Under the pieces are notes generated by a model. That model did not search any database, was not told the origin of the DNA, and worked only from the letters and a program-made list of their open reading frames with translations. The position numbers were made by a program, and so were the translations under genes. Below, one piece after another: positions 37,641 through 47,981 of a stretch of 64,000 nucleotides of DNA (the first letter of the stretch is position 1; each line of letters opens with the position of its first letter). Origin of the DNA: Loxodes magnus (lineage: Eukaryota; Ciliophora; Karyorelictea; Loxodida; Loxodidae). The DNA lies in the NCBI GenBank assembly GCA_946699065.1, contig CAMPDV010000134.1, forward strand, positions 434,001-498,000. The letters are read 5' to 3'.

Positions 37641-38075
37641 TCACTCTATCTATTCCACCTTCTCAGGAGGTTCAATCTAAATCGGCTCAGCCTTCTACAG
37701 CTCCTCAATCTCCTCTTTATACTTATAATACATTTTTTTCTAAAACTTGAACTACCTCAGTATCATTAGTTATGTTAAGCTCACCCTATAAAACGCATAA
37801 CAAGACCCAAAGAGCATAATCTAGTAGGCAATGCCGATATCTGAAAACGAGACTTAAATCAATGGAAGAATCTATAAGGGAGTGAAGATAGCCAATGCAA
37901 AGCTAACAGGTCCTTTAAGAACAGACGTCATGAAGTTACTCAGTATCTAAGAATTTTCTACTCTCTTAATATCCTTTTCAGTGAAGCATTTATAGAAGGT
38001 ATTGACAAAGTCATTGTATTTTTTATAGTTGTACTACAATTAATTAGGCACGAATTTTAAATGCCAAGGTTTCAT
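37641..38075 (-). CDS. Small two-helix membrane protein, hypothetical
   Basis: 144 codons plus TGA. It starts MKPWHLKFVPNQLQYNYKKY, with a helical soluble region (DFVNTFYKCFTEKDIKRVEN), then a hydrophobic hairpin (GPVSFALAIFTPLQILPLIQ and IGIAYQIMLFGSCYAFYRVS) and a charged tail (KYKEEIEELQKAEP, ending PPEKVEQIE). The arrangement suggests a mitochondrial or endomembrane hairpin protein, but I recognise no family. It is divergent from the gene at 38460. Confidence 0.6.
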
Positions 38076-38459
38076 TTACAGACTTGATAGTTAAATGGAA
38101 AACATGAACGATAAAAATTTGAATGATGAATTATAAATTTTAACTAGAAGCTACTCTAACTTAAGGAGAGGGAATAATAAGTGGAGGTTTATGGAACGAT
38201 AATTAAGTGAGGGGTAGGAATCGTAGATATCTGTGGAATGAGCGAAGGGATAGGTGAGTATTTAAGTGTCGTAGTAGTCTTGGATATATAATCTGTCTGA
38301 TGTAGTGAAGAGGATGGAACTTAAAAGGAGTATCATGTTGTTTGATTAGCTTCATAGTTTGTGAAAAATCCTTGGGATCAAAGTGATGACTAAAGTAAGC
38401 TTTAATTTTAGGAGGCGTATGCTTAGTTCAACACGGTGATATGTAGTGAAGTATGTAAA
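38076..38459. promoter_or_regulatory. Shared upstream region of two divergent genes
   Basis: 384 bp separate the start codons of the minus-strand membrane protein (38075) and the plus-strand basic protein (38460). It must hold both promoters. No specific element is recognised. Confidence 0.4.
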
Positions 38460-39446
38460 ATGGAAGAAAAGAAAATTAAGAGCTGCGTCGAATAGGATTT
38501 GAGAATAGACTTTAGCGGCAGGATGTTGTTAACATTTTGCGAGTGGTATGACTCAGTTTTTGAATTGCTGGATAATCTTACTAAGTCAAAACAAGCTAAG
38601 GAGTATGTTAAATTACTTAACATTATAGCTTCTAAACTAGTTGTGCTTGAATTTGAGGATGTTCTGTAGTAGAGTAAACAGGATAAGGAAAGATAATAAT
38701 ACTCAAAGTGAATGGTTGAATTGATGAGAGCTAAGGCTTCGAGGTCTGTTATTAAACAAAGACCAAGTACTTAGCATGTCTATGAAAGAGCTCAGTCGTA
38801 AATAAAGGGAAGAGTCATAAGATAGGAAGATGCTTTTAAGAGTCCATTAAGATCAGGCAGAGAATCATAGGCTCCAATTGAAAGGAAAAAAAGAGAGATC
38901 GAAAATGAGAAAAAAAGCTCCTTAATTTTTAATCCACCTGGAAGCATCAGAATAAGTAAGCCAAAGACTAACATCAAGATAAAGATATAAAAACCAGAGT
39001 AAGAGCCCGTAGCAAAAGCTAATAATATAGAGAAGGAAGACAGACCGAGATAAATGTAAGTACATCCAGATATAAAAAAGCACATAGAGATCACTAGCCC
39101 GACATAAACAAAAACTTAGAGAAAACTTCTCATTCAATAGAAGAACAAAAATTGAGCATAAAAACTGAATCTCAATATAAAGTAAAAAGCCATAGTAGAA
39201 CAGAAAAACACCGAAATCCTACCTAATAACCTAATAAATTCATGCGCAAACTTAATAATCACGAAGGATAAGGCCAAGAAGGAGTAATAGAGTGTTCAAT
39301 CAAAAGCGTGAAATGAAATGGCAATGCAGATTCCTCAAAAGCTAGATTAAAAAACCCCAATAAGGATTCGACCGCTAGTAAATGCTCCTTTCGCTTTGGT
39401 TAATAAAAACAGCTAAATAAATGAGAAGAGAAATAACTAGCAGTGA
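38460..39446 (+). CDS. Hypothetical basic, partly disordered protein
   Basis: 328 codons plus TGA. Residues 1-110 are helical and compact (FSGRMLLTFCEWYDSVFELL, then KQAKEYVKLLNIIASKLVVL). The rest is Lys/Arg/Gln-rich and probably disordered (QRPSTQHVYERAQSQIKG, DAFKSPLRSGRES, PTQTKTQRKLLIQQKNKN). Three internal TGA codons read as Trp. A hydrophobic minus-strand ORF at 38792-39094 is its antisense shadow. No family is recognised; a cytoskeletal or centrosomal role would be a guess. Confidence 0.55.
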
Positions 39447-39882
39447 TTTGCTATTTAACTAACATTTTAATGAGATACTAAAATTTTAATATTACAGCTC
39501 TAAAGTCTACCTAAGCTTGTCATAAGCTTGTGATTACATTATCACATCAATATTTCAGCGCTAAAGTATATCAAATCAAATCTTCTACGACTAAAGTTAG
39601 ATTTGACTACATAAGAAGTCAACATAACACTATAAAACGGACTTTTATACTTAATCCATAGATCTAGTTCAATATTTACTTCACATACTCTTATATAAGC
39701 CAATTAAAGCCACAAAAGTATAAAGGATACGATTTAATTTAGACTCCTAGTAGTATATACAAGCGAGTAGATTAGTTTGAGGTATTAGGAGTAAAAGTTT
39801 CCCTTTAAAGAGGTGAAGAGATTAAAGGAGAGAGATAGTCATATAAATCTGATCAATTTTATTAAATAAATTATCAATAAAG

Positions 39883-40449
39883 ATGTAAGAGGTTTAGTAA
39901 GCTATAGATGCATAAGATTTTATAAAGGCTAGCTAGCTTTATTTAGATCTAGAAGTAAGGTAATAACTTTAAATCAAAGACTTCTCAAACTATTTGATTA
40001 CTCTTTTAATAACCTAGCAACTACCTGAAGCCAAATTTCTCATGAAAAGGTGTCCCAAAGATCTTAAAACTGATTAGCACTTTCTTTTGACAAGAGAGGT
40101 GTTCAAAACCCTGTGAACTAAGAACTATAGAGCTTGTTACTCTAATATATAAAAGTGTATCGAAGCAAACGTGCCTCTTGCTTAGCACTTACTAACCTTC
40201 GTTAGAGATAAGGTTCTAAATTTAATGGAGAAATCGTTTAAAACAATCAATAAGTAAGAAGCAGGCTAACTGTTAGGCTTAGATCATAACGAGCTAATGG
40301 AACTTATTTAAAAAAGAGGATGGACCTCAGATGGAGCATGACTCATTCCTAAGCAATAGGCTTCCCAATAGGAAAATGTTAATGTAGAAGAGAAGTTGCA
40401 AAAACTTAATGAAATGATGATATTCATTGAGATGTAGGGACTCAAATGA
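39883..40449 (+). CDS. PCI-domain protein, COP9 signalosome subunit 8-like
   Basis: 188 codons plus TGA (human CSN8 is about 209). The N-terminal helices MQEVQQAIDAQDFIKASQLY and SNYLITLLITQQLPEAKFLM lead to KRCPKDLKTDQHFL, matching the ARFLWKRIP segment of CSN8. The winged-helix part shows NKQEAGQLLGLDHNELMELI followed by KRGWTSDGAWLIPKQ, the counterpart of LEQGWQADSTTRMVLPRKP. The C-terminal helix is KLQKLNEMMIFIEM, as in LARLTDYVAFLE. Known: CSN8 is the smallest PCI subunit of the signalosome, which removes Nedd8 from cullins. The related eIF3k and Rpn12 are alternatives, but the C-terminal helix favours CSN8. It converges on the selenophosphate synthetase gene. Confidence 0.7.
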
Positions 40450-40747
40450 ACAAATTAAAAATCTTAAATTACATCATAACTCTCTTTTAGCTCTACCCAT
40501 CAATCAGCTTACTCATTATCATTCTATCTTTCTACTAGTGTTCTTTACTGTCTTTTAATCAGTAGCAGAAGATTGAACATACAATGTTCCTTTTACCTTT
40601 TCAACTAGTATTGTATATAATTATTTCACTTTTGTGATACTAATAAAAACTAGTGTTAAGCTAGCTTATGAACATAATATAGGACTTTTTTACTTAAGAT
40701 ATCATCTAGATTGATGCTAATCAATATACTTAAAAAATTGTATATAC

Positions 40748-40811
40748 AATCAGTGAATTTCATATACATACCTTGCTAAGATTTATATGTATACTTCAAT
40801 TTTCACTGATT
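40748..40811 (-). promoter_or_regulatory. SECIS element in the 3' UTR of selenophosphate synthetase
   Basis: On the minus strand, 11 nt after the stop, a 10-bp perfect helix AATCAGTGAA/TTCACTGATT encloses the SECIS core. The 5' quartet UGAA is at 40798-40795 and the 3' UGAA is at 40762-40759 (tandem G-A pairs). Helix II is TATACATA/TATGTATA. The apical loop starts UAAAUCUUAGCAAGG, with an unpaired AAA 11 nt after the 5' UGA and a small CUU/AAG stem beyond it (form II-like). Known: eukaryotic SECIS elements recruit SBP2 and redirect UGA to selenocysteine. The fold was found by eye; no energy calculation was made. Confidence 0.75.
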
Positions 40812-40822
40812 TTAGATCCTTC

Positions 40823-42010
40823 TCAAACTTCAATAATATTTGCATCTTGCAAAATTTCAGCTGTTGGATTCTCTGGATTCTCACAGTTCTCGACGCTTCC
40901 TATTATCCAAGCAGGGAAATTTTCTATCTCTTCTATCTCCTTAACAAATTTTTCTGCATTTGACTTTTCGCATATTATTAGTAATCCTCCAGAAGTTTCA
41001 GCTGAATAGCCTTCGACTAGCTTAAAGTTATACACTTGCTTATCCATTTTTACCATGTTTTTTATAATTGGTAAGGAATGAATTTTCATGTCCTTTTTTA
41101 CTGTCTTGGCTAGATTTATAGCATGACCTTTAATTCCGAATCCTGTTACATCAGTAGCTCCCTTAGCCTCATATTTGTGCATTAACTCCGCAGCTTTTTT
41201 ATTTAATCTCGTCATTTGATTGACAGCTGTTGCATAAGCAGTTAATACCTCAAGCTCTGTAATAGGTTCTTAGAACTTCTTCCATAATTCCTTCTTAGTG
41301 TACAGCATTTCGTACAAATTAACTACCACTTATGTTCCTAATGGCTTAGTTAAAATGAGCACATCGCCTTATTCAACCTTCTAAGGATCTGGTACTATGA
41401 ATTTATCTTAGGTTAGTGAGGAGCTTGCAACTCCTCCTGTTAAATACCACGGATTTTTGACAGTTTAACCTCCTGAGATCTTAACACCTGCCTAGTTGCA
41501 TATATAGGTAAACCCTTATATTACCTACTAAGTACTTATCTCCATCTCCTAAGCACTCATAGTTGTGCATATTCCCAGAAGCATAAGAAAGTTGTCAATT
41601 TTGGTTACTCCTAAAGCATATAAATCAGAAAGAACGTTAGCCGCTGCAATTTGCCCTTATAAGAAAGGATCAGGAACTAAGGGGTAAAAAAAGTCTGTCG
41701 TTGAAATTAGGAAGTTCTAGCCATCTTCTAGTTTGGTAATGCTGACGTCTGGAGATTCGCTCTACATGATGTCTTTGTTAATAAGTCGCAAATATTATTA
41801 AAGCTCTACTTAAGGAACTTTACATCCTCAACCCTTCATTCCACAAAAATTAGTCATTGAGAAGTTTTCACTCAAGCCAATTTCCTAAGGTCTGAACTTA
41901 TACTACTAAATATACCGGTTCTTAAGCTCGACGCTTTAGTCGATAAAGTTATTAGATAAATTCTTTCAAAATCAAGGAACCTTTCAACTTTAGTTTTGGT
42001 CCGATTTCAT
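40823..42010 (-). CDS. SEPHS2: Selenophosphate synthetase with in-frame TGA at the Sec position
   Basis: 395 codons plus TGA (human SEPHS about 392-448). Known: makes selenophosphate from selenide and ATP for selenocysteine synthesis. It shows [19 protein letters not shown], then CGMKG-TGA-GCKVPQ with the TGA at 41828-41830 as residue 61, exactly the Sec of animal SEPHS2. Then [96 protein letters not shown], and the conserved end ANIIEV before TGA. Three upstream TGA codons read as Trp if the Met at 42010 is the start. No intron is seen. A SECIS lies just downstream. Alternatives at residue 61 are Trp or Cys decoding. Confidence 0.93.
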
Positions 42011-44463
42011 CAATCTGCTCTAAGCTAAAATTATAAAATATGGGGAAAAATGACTACTACAAATAAGCCTGAAAGTCTAGTATGACTTATTTCATTAACC
42101 TTATACACTAAGTATTCTATGCTTTACCATGCTAATGATGTCCACTTATCTAAATGAAGCTAGATAAGGTCTATAATTAGTCTCTTCAGTAGGTTAAAGA
42201 GATTAGGTTGCATTTAAGATTCTTCTTAACTACTAAGTTTGGTGATGTTGATTCAAGTGAGTTACTATGAAAATGGTTATGAAAAACTAGGTGATATTGA
42301 CTTTATCATTTCTAAGCCTTAGTTGTGATGGTGATTTTGGTCTATTTGACTAGCTTTCATATTAAGCTTGTTTTTAATACTTAAAATATTGAGACTATAT
42401 AAGCGTATGACTTATTTAGTAAGTCCTTAATAGAGTTGTGATATAAAATGTAAGACTACTAAACTCAGCTATTTATTCAATACCTTTCAAATTAAAAACC
42501 TTGACTGCTGGTTAATAACTTGATGGTCAGTATAACTTAGAACTTTATCATCTTCAGTGATCCTTAGTAGTCATGCTTTATCTCGATTCTTTTTTAGCTT
42601 AAAAGGTAATCTGATTTATATCTCCACCATAAATATGTTTATACCCTCGCTATATAAAGCTAATATCTGTATTATGGTCTTATATACTGATTACCTTTTA
42701 TAGTTCTTATAAAGTAAAAGCGTAATGAGGTTCTATAGAAGAAGCTCCATTTTTGACCTTTTTAATTGATACTCTTAGCTCAAGTCATTTCAATAACAGG
42801 AGATGCGTAGTTATTGCCCAACTTTATACCTAACAGATTCATCATAGTTATGATGCTTATTTTCCAATCACTAGTGATTAGTAGCATCCATTTCTATTAG
42901 ATACTTAGACAAGGTTTTATGTATATATCACTAAGAATGTCTTATTTGACTTTCTAGTTAAGGAAGTATTTATCAGTAATTAATAAGGATATTCTGCCCT
43001 ATTTACGCTAAAGTTACAAATTAATATATCACAGAAATAAGCAGTTTCAGAAAATATTCCCTTATAGCAATTATCTGTGAGAAGTAAAGTTTACATATTG
43101 TAACTTACTTATATAAAGAGCTTAAATATGAAGCATTTAGGTATAATCAACTAATGCATATTTAAAATCTATACCTTTAGGTTAGTTATTTACAAGAGTA
43201 TTCAACAAGAAAAAGCTTAGAAAGGCAAAGATAGATTTTGGAATTATTTAGAGCTAAAGGAAAATTTGTTTCAAATTTCCAGTTTTAAGCGGAAATGAAT
43301 TGGCTTTTCTTTTTTAAGGCTTTTTAATTAGACAAATTGCCTTACGAAACTTCCGCGTTCTTTAATCCTTTCTCGTGTTACATCTTAATAGCACATCTTT
43401 ATATATATGACTTGAGAGCGGCAGTCTCTTTTTTAAATCTCATAATTAGTTAATGCCTATTCAATTTTTAACCATTGGAGTCTATCGACTAATCTTGTAA
43501 ATCAATTTTAGTGTTCACTTAAGCGGATTTATTGACATTAGTACGAACATAGCAAAGTAATATTACTTAACTTCTAGATTCGTTTATCCAAATAAAATTA
43601 CTAGAGTTAGATCTCTTCATTCTTCTTCCAAAAGATGACTAAGTCCTTCTTATTTAGTAATGTGGAAGCCTTTTAATTTCCTTTCTTTTATACCTTCTTA
43701 AATCTTTTTAATCTATCATATCTTACTTCGCTACTTAATATAAAAGAACTAGACTCTTGGATAAAGGCAGTATGATTAAGATTGATTGAAGAGTAAATTA
43801 AGTCGAAGTTTATTTTACAGTCTCAACTTTTTTGAATATATCTATTCCTTTCTAGACTTAGAAATGAAATATATCTTATTGAAGTTTTAGATTTTTACTC
43901 CTATTTGAGGACTAATTTTTTGAATTTACCTTACTGAAAACTCTTAATTCTCTAGCTAGTCTTACAACCCCTTATTGTTACTTTTTACAAAGTTATCCTA
44001 TATCCATATATATATCCAGCAAAGCCTCCTGAAACTTGAATTTAGCTTATAGTATATAAGACAGTAATCTTACTTAGACCATTACACTTAGTCATCAAGA
44101 CTGTTGAAGATAAGATTCTTAGATATCCTTAAAGACCTTATCTACCAGATATTTTTACCTTTGGTTAGTTAACCAATGTAGCATAAAACTGACTTAGAAA
44201 TGACTTTGCCATAAAAAATCTAACTTCAACCTTATCTGCCTACTATAGACCAAAAAAAACTGGTCAATCATATACACTCAAAAATGATGAAAAAGCGCTA
44301 TATCTTATGAACGACTGGAAGAAAGTAACTGTACAAAGGAGATTATAATATAACAGATATATAGCCTCATGAGAAAGAAAGTATTGCTTTAGATAGAAGC
44401 AAACCAACTTATAGAATAGTTAACTAATCAAGGGTATTCAAGTTAATTAATATAATAGTGTAA
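42011..44463. other. AT-rich intergenic, nothing recognised
   Basis: About 2.45 kb between selenophosphate synthetase and EF2-like copy 2. I could not match any frame to a known family and saw no tandem array or structured RNA. The sequence is uniformly AT-rich with runs of T and A. Confidence 0.5.
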
Positions 44464-46941
44464 TCAAAGTCTATCAAGATATTGATCTATTTCTGGAATT
44501 TCTAGCTTCATTCCTTTTATTCCTCTTATAGTTCCTATTATTTGATTTGTTTTGCTGTTAGCTTCTAAAGGATTTTCAGGCATTATTTCTCAGTGATCAA
44601 GTCTGCTCTAAATTAATATTTAGTTTTATGCTTGAAATTTCAAATTTTCTTCAAAGCCTAAAGAATCATTCAATGAGATTACTGCTTCTATCTTTATCAT
44701 TTAAGTGCCAAGCAAACTCTATTAGTTTATTATGCTTCCAGTATACTAACTGATGCATTAAGTAATCTGATCTATAAACTTATCAGAAGTTCAAATTTCG
44801 TATCTCATTACAGGTTCCATTAGTCTTGTTTCTGAAATTAGTTAGCATGCATAATAACATCTTCGAGATGCTGGAATAATCTAACCTGGTCCCCTATGAA
44901 TACAATCTACATGAATTATCATATCAACCAAGTTTATTTTTATATTCCTTCAGCTTTCAGAGCATAAAACTCCTTCTTTGCATACCCATTAAAAACTTGC
45001 TAGAGCTGAATCTTTTACTTCATTAATACGATGTATACCCCTAGTTAAGTCACACAGCATATTAGGATGCTAAGAATTATTTCCGTAACTTCATACTCTT
45101 TAAACTTTTCACTATTCTCAGTTAAACTATTGAATTAGCTTCTTCTAATTTACTTTTTAGTCTTATTAATTTCCTATTTCATTACTTTAGATTGCTTAAG
45201 CTATTTCTATTTATAAAGGCTCAGCGGTACAAAATATTCTGTTTGCTTTATTTGGAGCTTTTGCTAAACAAGTCATTTTAGAAACTTCAGTAATGGTTTC
45301 ATTATAAATAACGTAAGGTTCAGATTATTTGATTTCTTACTTAAATAGTTCTTCTACTAAATAGCTATAATTGCTTTAAATATGAGCTTAGCTGCATCCT
45401 GTCATATAATACTATCCTGTTTCTTATATGGATACTTACACTAAAGGATCTATTTAGCTCAGAATATTAAGACTTTATATCAAGCATGGTAAGTCTTTAC
45501 TCATTTTAGGTTATAAATACAGCTTTAAAACAGAAGTATCACTATAGTTTATATCTCTTATTTTTCCACCCTTAGTATGACTAGTTATTGTTCCTTGCTT
45601 ATATAATTGCTTATATACTCCTTTTAAGTATATTATATTACCACATGGTATCTACTATACACATTCCCCTTAGCATTTACTTACTACTAAGATAGAATTT
45701 AACTCATTTTCCTTTTCATTTTCCCTAGAACTTCTTTAAGAATCTATTATATACACCTTTTAACCTTCTACAGCTGTTCCTGAGTAAACTCTTCCTAATC
45801 CAATTAGTTCAGATTGGTTCTTACTTAAAACCATAGTAGATACAAATATCATGAGAGGTCCCTAAGGATCACAGTTTTTCATAGCTTATGCTATTTCATC
45901 ATTTTAGTCTCCTTCATATAAATGAGAAGTTCTATACTACTAAGCTACTTTAGGAGATGGAAGATTAAATACCATCATATTAAGTATTTGATCAGGTAGG
46001 TTTAGTCATTTTTCCATTACTAGCTTCAGTAGTTTGTGTCTTTCTAATTACTACTATTCTTAAGTTAATTAAATACCTAATCTTTCAATCATCTTTTATC
46101 CCTTTAATTAGTCTCCATCGACTATTTCCTTTATAAGCTTCTGTATTGGTATTATGATAAACTTTACGAATCCTCTATTTAAAACTTATCCTTCTTCATT
46201 TGTTTGCTATTTGCTTCACTTTTTAGAGGATTAATCGAAGAATAAGTTTCCTCATAGTTTTGTAATAAATTTAAGTTTAGGAGTTTCGACTTAAGAAGCA
46301 TAGATATCAGCAAACTTATCTAGAGTAAAGCATCAATTCTAAGTTACTGAGCCAAAGGCTATATTTCCTGATAGTGGATTAATCTAGAAGTCTTAATAAT
46401 TAGATTATCCTTAGAATAGTCTAATGAAGCTATTAATGCTTTCTATTTACTTTAATAGTGCTTAGTAGATCTCTTCACCTCCTAAGTTAGTTAACAGAGT
46501 TTCTAGATTACTAAAAAGGAAAATAGGCTTTACTTTCTCTATAAGAGCATGCTTAAGGGATATTTCAGGTGAGGTGGTAAATCCTCTAGCACAGTCTATG
46601 ATTATAAGTATTCCATCAGTTAATCTCAGCGAAGATTACAAGTTAACGCTACCAAAGGTATTATTAGAAGCACTTAAGTTAATCAAATAGGGTAGTTATT
46701 ATAGGTTCTAGCTTACTTGCTAGTAATAAAGGAAATGAGTAGCATTACGAATGCTGATAGGCCTCTTTTATGGCTCTTCATTTTGGTTTTATTCCTTGAC
46801 TATATCTATCTCCTTATCTTTGATCAGCTTATCTAGCACTTTATCCTATTCTTTGTCCTCTATATCCCATATACTTATATTCCTTACTCTCTCTTCATTG
46901 CTCATTAACTATAGCATCTCCTAAAGTGTCATACTAGCCAT
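44464..46941 (-). CDS. Divergent eEF2-like protein lacking GTPase motifs (copy 2)
   Basis: 825 codons plus TGA in one frame; a second Met three codons downstream could also start it. The N-terminus has MTLQEMLQLMSNEERVRNIS, matching eEF2 KANIRNMSV, but HVDHGKS is replaced by WDIEDKE, the DSPGH motif is missing and NKMD reads SNLE. Domain II onward is conserved: [42 protein letters not shown], and the tip loop IHRGPGQIIPASRRCYYAC, with the diphthamide His present. It ends EIDQYLDRL. Like copy 1, it appears to be a GTPase-dead paralogue. A central block of about 500 bp is much closer to copy 1 at the DNA level than the flanks. A decayed inverted copy lies at 52.2-53.5 kb. Confidence 0.85.
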
Positions 46942-47981
46942 TTTAGTTATATCTAAGGAGTTATTAATGGAATTTTTCAAGTAGCTAAGCGATATAAATA
47001 AGAGTCTTTAGCGAACTCATATTATCAAGCAAGATAAGAGATCGATCTATCAGTTATTCTACTAAGAAAGAAGATGCTTAAGTAAATAGCTGAAGAGACT
47101 CAATAGTCTAATACTATAGACTAATACTTAAACTAGTAATCATCTAACTTATTTAATAGCCAAGAGTTTTAATAGCTAGCCATAAAAATTTAGTTTTATG
47201 CTCGGTAATTAAATTAAATCCTAGAAGCAGAAATTAGTGCATTAAAATAGAGAATTCAGGCCACCTTTTTAGATCTTAGTATATAGAGTTGAAATTAACC
47301 TAAGAGTAGACTACATTAACGTCTCTCATTTTATGTTAAGGTTTTCACTGAAAAGGAGTAAAGTTTTACATATAAAACTTGTAATATTCAAAGTCTTAAG
47401 ATTAGAGAATATATATTTGATATAGAGGGATTTAAAGCTAAATGCTTATTTAATAGACTGTATAAAATATATGATAGTTTGCTATAGAATTAAACTAAGT
47501 CCGAAATATATAGGTAGCTACAATATATTGGATTTAATCTACTTCGATATTTATATCTAAGAAATTGCTCTAGGATAATCAAGTTCTTATTGAGATACGA
47601 TCTCTTCTTATCTAAGCGACTAATAAAGTATTAGAGCTATCAATAACATGCTACTTGATTAGCTACACGAAGCTATTTATGAAGTATCTTGGTTCGAATA
47701 TTTCCTCATAAGCATTAAGCTAAGCAATTAGCCAAAACTATCTTTATTGATACTTTATACTAGATACTCACATTTCATCACTAAGTAATGTATCTAGTTT
47801 TCTTTAGTTAATACAATAGATCATTTTAACTAATACCTAAAAGAATAGGATTTAGAGTTGCACTATAACATAAAGTGAGTTAATGAGTATGCTAGTTAAG
47901 ATAATACCTTAGATATAAAGAGAAAAGGGTTAAGATAAAAATAGCAAAGTTGAGTATTAATTAGTTTATCTTTCTACTTTT
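46942..47981. other. AT-rich intergenic, nothing recognised
   Basis: About 1 kb upstream of EF2-like copy 2 and downstream of the HAD-like gene. No homology, repeat or RNA structure is seen. It presumably holds the copy 2 promoter. Confidence 0.5.

Noticed and set aside
38792..39094. Hydrophobic minus-strand ORF of 100 aa
   Set aside because: It lies antisense to a coherent Lys/Arg-rich plus-strand protein (38460-39446). Purine-rich coding strands give Phe/Leu/Ser-rich shadows.
40560..40650. Alternative SECIS-like hairpin using ATACAAT/ATTGTAT downstream of SelD
   Set aside because: It lacks a correctly spaced 3' GA and apical AA. The stem-loop at 40748-40811 fits all core requirements.
47685..47710. 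GGTTCGAAT string resembling a tRNA T-loop
   Set aside because: No flanking T-stem, acceptor stem or anticodon arm could be found. I see no tRNA gene in the window.
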